From Comamonas serinivorans (lineage in GTDB: Bacteria; Pseudomonadota; Gammaproteobacteria; Burkholderiales; Burkholderiaceae_C): 64,000 nucleotides of DNA. The stretch spans positions 3,534,001 through 3,598,000 of the forward strand of contig NZ_CP021455.1 in assembly GCF_002158865.1 (NCBI RefSeq), written 5' to 3'. Position 1 is the first letter of the stretch, and each line of letters starts with the position of its first letter. A model generated the notes under the pieces. It worked only from the letters and a program-made list of their open reading frames with translations. It did not search any database and was not told the DNA's origin. Below are positions 17,702-25,447 of the stretch, one piece after another. Position numbers and translations under genes: made by a program.

Positions 17702-18150
17702 CATGCGGAGCCGCTCAGGTCGCTGGTTCGTGCCGACGGCTCGCCCACGGATTGGCGCGTTGCCCGGGTTCACGGACCGGGCCTGGATGCCCACGGCAGC
17801 GATCTGCCGCCACGGCGCGAATGCGCACCCGCCTGGCGCGAGCAGCTGCTGGCCCACCTGCCCGCGGTGCGCCTGCTGTTGCTGGTGGGCCAACATGCCC
17901 AGCGCTGGCACTTGCCCCGCCTGCCCGTGGCCGCCGAGCTGCGCCGCCTGAGCGTGCACGACACCGTCGCACGCTGGTGCTGCCGCACCCCTCGTGGCGC
18001 AACAGCGGCTGGCTCAAGCGCAACCCCTGGTTCGAAGCCGAGCTGCTGCCCGTGCTGAGGCGCGCGGTGGCCGCCGAGCTGGCCGAGCCCGTGATCGAGC
18101 CAGCGCCTGTGCTGCCTGCCGCCGCACCCACCGACACGCAGCGCCTCTGA
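17702..18150 (+). pseudogene. broken uracil-DNA glycosylase family gene
   Basis: Remnant of a UDG-superfamily gene of the type annotated as uracil-DNA glycosylase family protein. In one frame 17702-17973 reads ...GSDLPPRRECAPAWREQLL and RLLLLVGQHAQRWHLPR; in the next frame from about 17975 it continues LVLPHPSWRNSGWLKRNPW and FEAELLPVLRR to a stop at 18150. In intact homologues these blocks join through about ten more residues, so a frameshift with a small deletion occurred near 17974. The N-terminal half with the water-activating motif is missing. The segment from 18151 to 18407 holds nothing I recognise. Confidence 0.8.
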
Positions 18151-18407
18151 GGTACCCGCACGCACGGCCGCCGGGTCCACGGACTGCCCAGGCCCGCTCG
18201 CGACCGGACCGAAGTCGGCAACGGGACCGTCGCAAGCCCGTCCGCGTTCATCGGCTTGCCGGAGGGGACGCAGATGGCACAACCGACCGGCGTGTCGCCG
18301 CGCGACAGTCCCCTGGAGATGTCTGGCGAGGACCGCGCACGCAACCGCTCTGGCGGCCCTCACGCGGCCCATGTCACGCGCCCACTGCGCACGACGCACA
18401 TGGGGCT

Positions 18408-19220
18408 TCAAGAGGCCGGATGGCCGCAGGCGTAGACCACCAGCGCCTGGTGGTCAGGCCCCAGCTCGAACAGGTCCAGCAGCGCCTGGTCGTGGAAGGA
18501 ACCCAGCGCGGTGCCCACCAGCCCCGCCTCGGCCGCCTGCAGGGCCAGCGCGCCCATCTGGCTGCCGGCCTCCAGCAGCATGAAGCGCCCGCCGCGCTCA
18601 CCATACTTGCGGCAGCTGAACGCGCTTTGGCCCGCCAGCAGCCAGATGCAGGCGGGCGGTGTGGCCCAGTCGCCGGCAGCGTTGGCATCCGCGCCCAAGG
18701 CCGCATCCAGCCCCAGCCAGGACGCCAGCTGCGGCCAATCGGGCGCGGCGCCCAGCGGCGTGAGGCCATGGCAGGCCGGGTCGTACCACACGCGTTGGGG
18801 CGCCAGACGCTGGCCGTGCGCATCGACCCAGTTCAGCAGCACGCCATAGGCCTGAATGGGGTATTTGGCACCACCCGATGCAAGATAGCGCCCTGCATCG
18901 TCATACCCATCATCGCCATGCCCCCAGGCCGACTGCCGCGCCGCCAGCGGCACCAGCAGGCGGCTGAGGTCGCCCGGGGTCAAGGGTTGCCCACCCAGGC
19001 GACGCACGCTGCGCCGGCGCGCATAGCTGGCCAGCAGGCCGCTGCGGGGCACCGGCAGGGGGTCGGCCGCGCGCGCGTGCACGGGGTGCGGCGGGCGGTA
19101 CGGCGTGGCGGCGTCGTAGCCGATGCGCTCGGCCAGCGGCCCCGCGCGTGCCGGGTTCAGCGTGTTGTTGGTCCAGTACAGCGCAAACAGCGGCGCGTCG
19201 TGCGCCAGGGAATCGGTCAT
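18408..19220 (-). CDS. SagB-type nitroreductase-fold dehydrogenase, TOMM cluster
   Basis: 270 residues. Resembles the SagB/ThcOx family of FMN-dependent dehydrogenases, which oxidise azolines to azoles in thiazole/oxazole-modified peptides. The N-terminal part (YARRRSVRRLGGQPLTPGDLSRLL) matches the nitroreductase opening, with SCRKYGERGGRFMLLEAGSQMGALALQAAEAGL as the family core and YACGHP near the end. The final gene of the run, 73 bp downstream of the YcaO gene, which is the main support for the role. I cannot see whether the catalytic Lys/Tyr pair of SagB is intact beyond the RKYGERG segment. Alternative: a stand-alone nitroreductase. Confidence 0.8.
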   Translation of the reverse strand: MTDSLAHDAPLFALYWTNNTLNPARAGPLAERIGYDAATPYRPPHPVHARAADPLPVPRSGLLASYARRRSVRRLGGQPLTPGDLSRLLVPLAARQSAWGHGDDGYDDAGRYLASGGAKYPIQAYGVLLNWVDAHGQRLAPQRVWYDPACHGLTPLGAAPDWPQLASWLGLDAALGADANAAGDWATPPACIWLLAGQSAFSCRKYGERGGRFMLLEAGSQMGALALQAAEAGLVGTALGSFHDQALLDLFELGPDHQALVVYACGHPAS

Positions 19221-19293
19221 GGGCAGGTCTTTCTGGCGGCGGTGAACCGCCTGGGCGTGAAGCGAGGCCGCACGGCGCTGGCGACCGCTCGCC

Positions 19294-20847
19294 TCATCCC
19301 AGCGGGTGGGGCAAGGGGTTGGGAAACGGTCCGTGCGGCTGCGCCTGGGGGTAACGCCAGCGCCAGTCGGACGTGCGCCCGCCCAGAAAGGGCGCGCGTT
19401 CGTCGGCGTGCAGCTGCGCCAGCTGCGGCGACACCGCGCGCATGACGCGCACGCCTGCCGCGGCCACGTCGCGCGTGGTCAGCTCGCGGTACAGCAGCTC
19501 AATGCCCGCCTGGTGCAGGCGCTGCACCAGCGCCTCCACCTGGGCCTGGGCGGTTCCGCCTGCACCGCCGATCGGGGCGGCCGCTGCGGCGGTGGCCGGT
19601 TGCGCGGCGACCGCTGGCGTCGCGATCCACTCAACGCGGGTCGCTGCGGCAGGCGTTGTGCCGGGCCACGTTGCACTGGGTTCAAGAGCCGTCGCGGTGC
19701 AGGGCTGCGCGTGGCGCAGCAGCGGCCACTGGGGCCACAGGTCGGGCCGCAGGCTGTAGAACGCCGCGTGTTCGTCGAAGCGGCGCAGCCGGGCGGCCTC
19801 GCGCGGCAGGCGGTGCGCGCGTTCGCGCAGCATGTAGCCGGCAAACGCCAGGCTTTGCGCCCATTCCAGCGCTGCCTTCTCGAGCGCCTCGGCCACGCTG
19901 GCCCGACAGGCCACGCCCAGCACCCAGCGTGGCTGCCCTTGCTGCGGCGCGCCCCCGGCCACGGCCACCACGCGCTGCGGGTTCCAGGCCTGGGTCAGGT
20001 TGAATGCCCGCAGCTCGCCCCCCAGGCGCGCGGCGCGTGCCTGCCAGTGCGCAGGCACGGCAATCTCCTGCCCGCCCAGGCCGTGCAACCAGGTGACGGT
20101 CAGCGCATCGCGCTCGAGCAGCTCCTGCAAGGCCCGCAGCAGGGCCAGCCAGGGGCCTTGAACGCCGTCGCGGTGCGCGGCCAGGCCGCTGGACGTGGAG
20201 GGCAAACGCGCCACGCCCTGGCGCGGCCCCAGCCCGACCAGCTCCTGCGGCACCCAGACCGTGTCGGCCTGGCCGGCACCGGCCCGCTGCCCGGTCGGCA
20301 CCGCGCCGCCAGCGTGTGCTGGCTGGCCACTGTCGCCGGCAGCGCCAGCCACTGGACTGTTCCGGCCCTGCAGCCGTCCGGGCCGCAGCCGGTGCACCTC
20401 GGCAAACAGATCGCCCGGAGCAGACCGCATGGGCCACGGAAAACCCGCGGCCTCGCGCTGCGCGGGGCTGAACAAGGCGAAGTCGTCGACGTCGAGCCAC
20501 GACGCGCCCGCATCGGCGGCCAGCGACGCCCGGGTGCGCAGCGGCAGCGGCACCTGGGCCGCCGCCAGGCGCTCCAAGCCTTCGGCAATGGCACCGGCGC
20601 GCGCCGCCTCGTCGCCCCAGCCCACGGCCCCGGACACGGTTTGCCACGCTTCGGCCGGGTCGGCCGGCACGGCCCAGTTGGCCAGGCCCGCCACATCGCA
20701 GGCCTGCACGGCACTGGGGCGCGGGCTCAGCAACAGGCCACAGCGCGTGTCAGCGGCCTGCTCGATCAAGGCCTGCGACAGACGCCGCACGGGCGCGGCA
20801 CGGCGGGCAGCGAACGGCTCCGGCCCCACGCGATCGCCCCCGTTCAC
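19294..20847 (-). CDS. YcaO-domain cyclodehydratase, TOMM cluster
   Basis: 517 residues. YcaO enzymes activate amide bonds with ATP and cyclise Cys, Ser or Thr side chains to azolines. The core is seen in SSGLAAHRDGVQGPWLALLRALQELLERDALTVTWLHG, the family pattern of A..RAL.E..ERDA with Glu ATP/Mg ligands, and in RASVAEALEKAALEWAQS. The C-terminus ends FPNPLPHPLG, which fits the Pro-rich PxPxP tail of TOMM YcaO proteins. A Gln/Ala/Pro-rich insert lies at about 400-430. It overlaps the upstream membrane-protein gene by 4 bp (ATGA), so translation is coupled. Confidence 0.88.
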   Translation of the reverse strand: MNGGDRVGPEPFAARRAAPVRRLSQALIEQAADTRCGLLLSPRPSAVQACDVAGLANWAVPADPAEAWQTVSGAVGWGDEAARAGAIAEGLERLAAAQVPLPLRTRASLAADAGASWLDVDDFALFSPAQREAAGFPWPMRSAPGDLFAEVHRLRPGRLQGRNSPVAGAAGDSGQPAHAGGAVPTGQRAGAGQADTVWVPQELVGLGPRQGVARLPSTSSGLAAHRDGVQGPWLALLRALQELLERDALTVTWLHGLGGQEIAVPAHWQARAARLGGELRAFNLTQAWNPQRVVAVAGGAPQQGQPRWVLGVACRASVAEALEKAALEWAQSLAFAGYMLRERAHRLPREAARLRRFDEHAAFYSLRPDLWPQWPLLRHAQPCTATALEPSATWPGTTPAAATRVEWIATPAVAAQPATAAAAAPIGGAGGTAQAQVEALVQRLHQAGIELLYRELTTRDVAAAGVRVMRAVSPQLAQLHADERAPFLGGRTSDWRWRYPQAQPHGPFPNPLPHPLG

Positions 20848-21710
20848 GCCAGGATCAGGGCCATCCAGATGGCCACCTCGACCACCAGGATGATCGCAAT
20901 CAGCGCCTGCACGCCTATGCCGGCCAGCACGCCGTCGCCCGGGCTGCGGCCCGCCTGGCGGTACGCCCTGGCGAACACGGCCAGCACCAGCGCCAGCGGC
21001 AGAACCGCGGCCGCCACCCCCAGCACGTCCGCCAGTGCAGCGACCAGCACCGCCCCCAGCGCCAGCGCACCCAGCACAGCCCAGGCATGGCCCCAGGCCG
21101 CCCCGCGCGTGAAGGCGTGGCGGCCCGGCGCCACGGGCGCCAGCGCAGGCACGGCCCTCGGCAGCGCATCGAGCCGGTCCGCGGTTGAGGGCCGTGCCGG
21201 GTCGGGCATGCCCACCGGCTCGGCAGCCGGGTGACTGTCGACGTTCGCGTTGGCATCCGCATGCACGTGCGGTGCATCGGCGACCAGGGCTGCGGGTGTC
21301 CGTGGGACGGCCTCGGCGGGCGGCATCGGTAAGGGTGTATGCGGGTTCTGCGTTTCAGCTTGAACGGCAATCGGTGGATACCCCTGCTCTTCTGATGTCT
21401 GAACCTGCGGCGTGCCAGCCGGCGCAGGCGCGCCTGAACGGTCTTCGGGGTGCCGGCGCTGGGCGATATCCGCCGAATCGGCAGGCAGCACCACCGGTGC
21501 GGCTGACGCCTCCACGCCGGGCCGCGCGTGGGGCAACGCGGTGACCGTGCCGTCGTTCACCAGCCGTTTGAACACCGCGTGCGGCAGCCCCACCGAGGCC
21601 ACCAGGGTGGCCACGCAGGACGAGGAGCAGGTGGAACTGGTCGAGCCCCCGCCCGCAGCAGAGGGCAACACCTGGCTGCGCGACTCAAAGGGACTGGGAA
21701 GGCGTTGCAT
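20844..21710 (-). CDS. Cys/Ser/Thr-rich membrane protein, possible TOMM precursor or partner
   Basis: 288 residues, family not recognised. Residues about 20-33 read GGGSTSSTCSSSCV, a Gly then Ser/Thr/Cys-rich run of the kind TOMM enzymes cyclise, followed by ATLVASVGLP. A long Ala/Pro-rich linker with His/Asp-rich patches (HVHADANANVDSH) follows. The C-terminal 90 residues carry about three membrane helices (AWAVLGALALGAVLVAALADVL, AVLPLALVLAVFARAY, ALIAIILVVEVAIWMALILA). A 51-bp palindromic repeat (copy 8) lies in frame in the linker. It overlaps ycaO by 4 bp and follows the ocin-ThiF-like gene. It could be the modified substrate, an immunity/export membrane protein, or a fusion of both; I cannot decide. 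Confidence 0.65.
   Translation of the reverse strand: MQRLPSPFESRSQVLPSAAGGGSTSSTCSSSCVATLVASVGLPHAVFKRLVNDGTVTALPHARPGVEASAAPVVLPADSADIAQRRHPEDRSGAPAPAGTPQVQTSEEQGYPPIAVQAETQNPHTPLPMPPAEAVPRTPAALVADAPHVHADANANVDSHPAAEPVGMPDPARPSTADRLDALPRAVPALAPVAPGRHAFTRGAAWGHAWAVLGALALGAVLVAALADVLGVAAAVLPLALVLAVFARAYRQAGRSPGDGVLAGIGVQALIAIILVVEVAIWMALILA
21334..21384. repeat. 51-bp palindromic repeat, copy 8 (in frame within a CDS)
   Basis: Outer arms GTGTATG and GATACCCC, right inner arm AACGG. It is the only copy of 51 bp rather than 52 bp, a multiple of three, and it is read through in the TOMM membrane protein as about residues 109-126 (YPPIAVQAETQNPHTPL). Confidence 0.8.
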
Positions 21711-21820
21711 GGCGGCCCGCGGTCGAGGTCAGAAACCCCGCACGATACCAGCGCCTGCCGCGTTCGCGGAGGCTCGCGTCAGCCGCCTGCCTGAGGGCTG
21801 GGCTGTGTGCGTCTGTGCGA

Positions 21821-21973
21821 CGGGCAACGGGCAACGGGCAACGGGCAGCGGGCAACGGGCAACGGGCAACGGGCAACGGGCAACGGGCAACGGGCAACGG
21901 GCAACGGGCAACGGGCAACGGGCAACGGGCAACGGGCAACGGGCAACGGGCAACGGGCAGCGGGCAGCGGGCA
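21821..21973. repeat. heptamer tandem array (CGGGCAA), about 21 units
   Basis: About 21 consecutive 7-bp units CGGGCAA, a few reading CGGGCAG. The array abuts the TGA of the ocin-ThiF-like gene at 21974-21976 and fills over half of the gap to the next TOMM gene. Because the unit is 7 bp, all frames stay open through it, which creates spurious reading frames coding RCPLPVA repeats. Confidence 0.97.
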
Positions 21974-23149
21974 TCAAACCATCGGCAGGCGGCCGCCGTG
22001 TCGCTCGGCCAGGCTGCCCGCATCGGGCAGGTGCGCGCAGGCGGGGCACCAGGGCTGGCGGTAGACGCGGGCGCGTTGCGACTGCAGCGTGCGCAGGTCA
22101 ACGTGGGTGCTGTGCTCGATCCAGGCGGCCTGGCCACCGGGCGAGCCGGCGGCTGTCAGCACCTGCAGCAGCAGGGCCACCGACAGGGCCGGCTGCGCCA
22201 GGGCCTGCGGGCTGGGCGGCACGGGCGCATCGGCCCAGCGCCGCACGGTGCGCGTCCCCAGGCAGGCCAGGCAGGCGGTCTGGCCCGGCACCACCCACGG
22301 CCCGATGACGACCGAATGGTGGTAGGCCAGGTCGAGCAGCAGGTGAGGCCTGGTCTCCAGGGATTCGCAGTATGCCGGCAAGGCCGTTTGCCAATCATCG
22401 GTGGTTCGCACGTACACCACCACCTCGTGACCCAGATCGACGCCCGTGTCCGAAGCACCCAAGGCGGCCACGCCAGCGTCGGCCACGCGCTGCAAACGCA
22501 CCAAGGCCTGACCGGGCTCCACGTCCGGCGCGTGCGCAGCGCCGGACACACCGCCTGTGGCGGGCGGCGCGTGATGCCCCTGCACCTCGTTCGGCGGGAC
22601 CAACGCACCTGTCGCCAGTTGCCGGTCCAGCTCGGCCAGCCAGGCCGGTGCAGGCCGCCCCCACCAACGCACCACGACCCGGCGCACGGGCTGCACCCCG
22701 CCCTGCGGCACCACCGCCCCCACGCGCCGCAGTTGGCGCAGGGCCGCGGCGCACGCCGCATCCTCGCGCAAGGCATCGAGGGCGTCCGCGGCGCCGCTGT
22801 GCCAGGCCGCATGCAGCCGGCGTGCGGCCTCGGCATGGGGCAGCTCGTCGACCCAGTAGCACTCGTCGGCACCGGCGCTGACGATGAGCTGCAGACCGGC
22901 CGGCCCCGACCCACCGACGGCCTGCGGGTCGTGATTGGCGGTGGCCGCCGTGGACTCAGTCTCGGTCTCGGTCTCGGTCTCGGCCGCAGGCATGGGCACG
23001 GTGGCCGTGCCGGTCCCGCTCCCGGTTCCAGTCTCAGGCCTGATTCCTGCTCCAGTTCCCGTTTCGGCTTCCATGCCCGTGTTGGTGCCGGGATCGGCCT
23101 CGACCAGGCTCAACTGCCAGGCTGGGCTGCGCACCCATCGTTCATCCAT
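21974..23149 (-). CDS. TOMM leader peptide-binding ocin-ThiF-like protein
   Basis: 391 residues from the ATG at 23149 (MDERWVRSPAWQL); the open frame continues to 23719 but that part is antisense to the PAP2 gene. A low-complexity Thr/Glu/Gly stretch (about 25-75) precedes the conserved part. The C-terminal half has HHSVVIGPWVVPGQTACLACLGTR and, near the end, WCPACAHL, giving two CxxC pairs that would hold the structural zinc of E1-like/ocin-ThiF proteins. These recruit the precursor leader to the YcaO enzyme. It is the first gene of the TOMM run, with 18 bp to the divergent PAP2 gene, so its promoter must be within or beyond the latter's start. Family call is by motif and neighbourhood. Confidence 0.75.
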   Translation of the reverse strand: MDERWVRSPAWQLSLVEADPGTNTGMEAETGTGAGIRPETGTGSGTGTATVPMPAAETETETETESTAATANHDPQAVGGSGPAGLQLIVSAGADECYWVDELPHAEAARRLHAAWHSGAADALDALREDAACAAALRQLRRVGAVVPQGGVQPVRRVVVRWWGRPAPAWLAELDRQLATGALVPPNEVQGHHAPPATGGVSGAAHAPDVEPGQALVRLQRVADAGVAALGASDTGVDLGHEVVVYVRTTDDWQTALPAYCESLETRPHLLLDLAYHHSVVIGPWVVPGQTACLACLGTRTVRRWADAPVPPSPQALAQPALSVALLLQVLTAAGSPGGQAAWIEHSTHVDLRTLQSQRARVYRQPWCPACAHLPDAGSLAERHGGRLPMV

Positions 23150-23167
23150 GTCCGTATCCTTGCCGCC

Positions 23168-23803
23168 ATGCCGCGTCACCTGGTCCCGCCCGCCTCGTCC
23201 ACCGAGCCGCCCTTGCTGGCGGCCACGGTGTGGGCCGGTGTGCTGGGGCTGGTGTTCACTGCGGGCTACCGCCTGACCAACGCCCACGCGGCGCTGGCGC
23301 CAGCCGTGCGCGTGGCCCTGCCCTGGGATTCTGCCGTGCCGTTCTGGGCCTGGACCATCGTGCCCTACCTGAGCCTGAACCTCATGCTGCCGCTGGCCTT
23401 GTTCGCCTGCGCCGACCGGCGCGCGCTGCATGCGCTGGGCGCGCGCGTGCTGGCTGTCATGGTGTTGAGCTTCGCCGTCTTCTGGGCCTGGCCCACGGCC
23501 AGCGTGCACATCCAGCCCCCGATGGGCCTGCCCTGGCAGCCGTGGTTCGACGGCCTGCGCGCGTTCGAGGCACCGGTGAACCAGGTGCCGTCGCTGCACG
23601 TGGCCGTGCTGGTGCTGGTCTGGCAGGCCATGCGCGCCCGCGTGCCCGTGCGGCTGCGCGGGCTGTGGCATGGCTGGTGCGCGCTGGTTGCGTGGTCCAC
23701 CCTGGCCACCTGGCAGCACGGCCTGGTCGACGTGGCGGCGGGCGCCGCGCTGGGGTGGCTGGCCGGGCAGTGGCCGCGGGACGGGGCGCGCAGGCTGGCT
23801 TGA
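23168..23803 (+). CDS. PAP2/Aur1-like phosphatase family membrane protein
   Basis: 211 residues from the ATG at 23168. Integral membrane protein with about five to six hydrophobic segments. The PAP2 signature is partly kept: PSLHVAVLVLVW (the S/G-x-H motif with a catalytic-type His) and WSTLATWQHGLVDVAAGAALGWL (second His and Asp). The RxxxxxxP motif of the first block is not evident, which fits the inositol phosphotransferase/Aur1 branch. It diverges from the TOMM run with only 18 bp between the starts. It may act on undecaprenyl or lipid phosphates; a role linked to the TOMM product is speculative. Confidence 0.8.
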   Translation: MPRHLVPPASSTEPPLLAATVWAGVLGLVFTAGYRLTNAHAALAPAVRVALPWDSAVPFWAWTIVPYLSLNLMLPLALFACADRRALHALGARVLAVMVLSFAVFWAWPTASVHIQPPMGLPWQPWFDGLRAFEAPVNQVPSLHVAVLVLVWQAMRARVPVRLRGLWHGWCALVAWSTLATWQHGLVDVAAGAALGWLAGQWPRDGARRLA

Positions 23804-24334
23804 GCGCGCGCAGCCCGTCTGGCGCGGGTCTTCGCGCGCTGCTGTCGGCAGGGGTCTTCAGCGCGCCAGCGGGTCGGCCCGAGCCCCATGAGGCGTCCCG
23901 TGCCCAGGCGTCCCCTGCCCTCGTCATCCCGCGCTGATCCCGCTCGCGCGGCGCAGCGGGCGTGAACAACGCCTGATTGCCAACGGCAAGGCCTGCGAGC
24001 AGGACGGGGTGCTGTCGGCACGGTTGACCCATTGCGGACCGACATCACCAGCACGTGGCGCCAGTCCGGACAGCGTCATGCGCGGGGCTCGGCGCCGCTG
24101 GCTGGTGCAGGCCGCGCTCATCCGCCAGACGCAGCGCCGGTGCCATGACGGGCGCGCGACGCGCGCCCCCACCGGGCTGCTGGTGGGCCACAGGCCCACC
24201 CCTCCAAGTTTTCAAGATGACGGGTATCAGGCCATGGTCATTTTCAAGCCAACGACCATGGCACCATACCCCATTGCTCGACTCAACCGAGCGAATCACC
24301 TGGCCATGCGCGATGCGAGGCGCCAGGCGATGCC
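23804..24334. other. gene-free gap with palindrome copy 9
   Basis: No convincing gene on either strand. The open frames here have poor starts and no domain. The only structured element is the palindrome at 24221-24272. Confidence 0.5.
24221..24272. repeat. 52-bp palindromic repeat, copy 9
   Basis: Outer arms CGGGTAT and ATACCCC. The middle stem GGCCATGGTC / GACCATGG replaces the consensus middle and inner arms on both sides together, a clear compensatory change. It lies 63 bp beyond the coaD stop. Confidence 0.88.
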
Positions 24335-24844
24335 TCAGGCCGAGGGCTTGTTGCGCTCGGCCTTCTTCTGCGCCAGCGCCTGGGCCACATGCGGCGCCAC
24401 AAAGCGGTCAACCTCGGTGCCCAGCAAGCCGATGTCGCGCACAAAGGTGCTGCTGACGTACTGCAGCTGGCTGTCGGGCAGCAGGAAGATGGTTTCCACG
24501 TCCTGCATCAGGTTGCGGTTCATGCCGCCCAGCTGCACCTCGTAGTCGAAATCGGTGGCGCTGCGCACGCCACGCACCATGACCTTGGCGTCGTTGGCCC
24601 GCACGAAATCGCGCACCAGGCCGTCGAACGGCGCCACCGACACCGCATCGCCCAGCGCCTGCACCGAGGTGCGCGCCAGCGCCAGGCGCTCGTCCAGCGT
24701 GAACAGCGTTTTCTTGTGGTACGCCGCGGCCACGGCCACGATGACGTGGTCGAACAGGGCGACGGAGCGCTGGAGGATGTCTTCGTGACCCAGGGTGATG
24801 GGGTCAAAGGTGCCGGGGTAAACGGCCACGACGCGTCGGCTCAT
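24335..24844 (-). CDS. coaD: phosphopantetheine adenylyltransferase
   Basis: 169 residues from the ATG at 24844 (MSRRVVAVYPGTFDPITLGH). Penultimate step of coenzyme A synthesis: 4'-phosphopantetheine plus ATP gives dephospho-CoA. Nucleotidyltransferase motif T-x-G-H is TLGH (about 17-20) and the second signature is VSSTFVRDIGLLG, the ISSTxVR block with an S to V substitution at its first residue. The loop MVRGVRSATDFDYE is typical. Length is normal. It stands alone; downstream is palindrome copy 9. Confidence 0.96.
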   Translation of the reverse strand: MSRRVVAVYPGTFDPITLGHEDILQRSVALFDHVIVAVAAAYHKKTLFTLDERLALARTSVQALGDAVSVAPFDGLVRDFVRANDAKVMVRGVRSATDFDYEVQLGGMNRNLMQDVETIFLLPDSQLQYVSSTFVRDIGLLGTEVDRFVAPHVAQALAQKKAERNKPSA

Positions 24845-25079
24845 GGGCTTGCTCTCACTGGGGACGTTGATCACGGCGGGCATTGTGCCCTGCACGCCAC
24901 GCGTGCCGCGAGCACCTGGGCAACGGGGGCAGCCACGTGCGCCGACCCGTCCTATGCGGCGATCGGGCTGACGTGCGGGACGGATTGAGGTGAAGAGACA
25001 GCCTCATTCCCGCCCCATTGCGCGTGGTTCGGGAGGCGGCCCATGCTGCGCTCCAGCCCAGCCGTGCTGGGCATGAGGC

Positions 25080-25445
25080 ACCTCGCCCCCGCTGCGGTCC
25101 CGCGACGGCGGCCTGCGCGGCGCGCAGGCACAGGTGTTCGTACCAGGGCACGGCGATCAGCTGCACACCCAGCGGCAGGCCGCCGTTGTCGGCGAGCCAC
25201 AGGGGGTGCGGCCAGCACCGGGGCTGCCCGCGAACGACATGCTGCGCCGGCGACGTTCCAGGGCACTGCCGCCGTGATGCCACAGGTGCCGCTTTTTTCC
25301 CGGTGCCGCAGTCGCGCCCAAGCTGCACGGTGCCAACGGCTGCGCGACGTGGCGGATGGTGGCGCCCAGGATGCGGGCGGCGTCGAACATGCTGTCGCAG
25401 TCCCACGTCGCCATGGTCTCGCCGGACGCGATGCGGGGGCCGTTC
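25080..25445 (-). pseudogene. amidase C-terminal remnant with frameshifts
   Basis: On the minus strand pieces of the C-terminal part of an amidase-signature protein appear in different frames: PWNVAGAACRS around 25250 and, nearer the end, NGGLPLGVQLIAVPWYEHL followed by CLRAAQAAV (about 25120-25200), which matches the ...NVaG.p..svPl...GLPlGvQl.a... ending of amidases. No single frame joins them and the catalytic Ser-Ser-Lys part is absent. The gap 24845-25079 contains no recognisable gene. The call rests on recognition of these short blocks only. Confidence 0.5.
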
Positions 25446-25447
25446 GC

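Noticed and set aside
21729..22049. Minus-strand frame coding repeated RCPLPVA with Cys, in the TOMM locus
   Set aside because: It is produced by the 7-bp array, whose unit is open in all frames. It starts inside another gene in a different frame and has no ribosome-binding site, so it is not a credible precursor peptide.
23150..23719. Upstream extension of the ocin-ThiF-like reading frame
   Set aside because: It is antisense to the PAP2 gene, has His/Gln-rich shadow composition and adds no conserved sequence.
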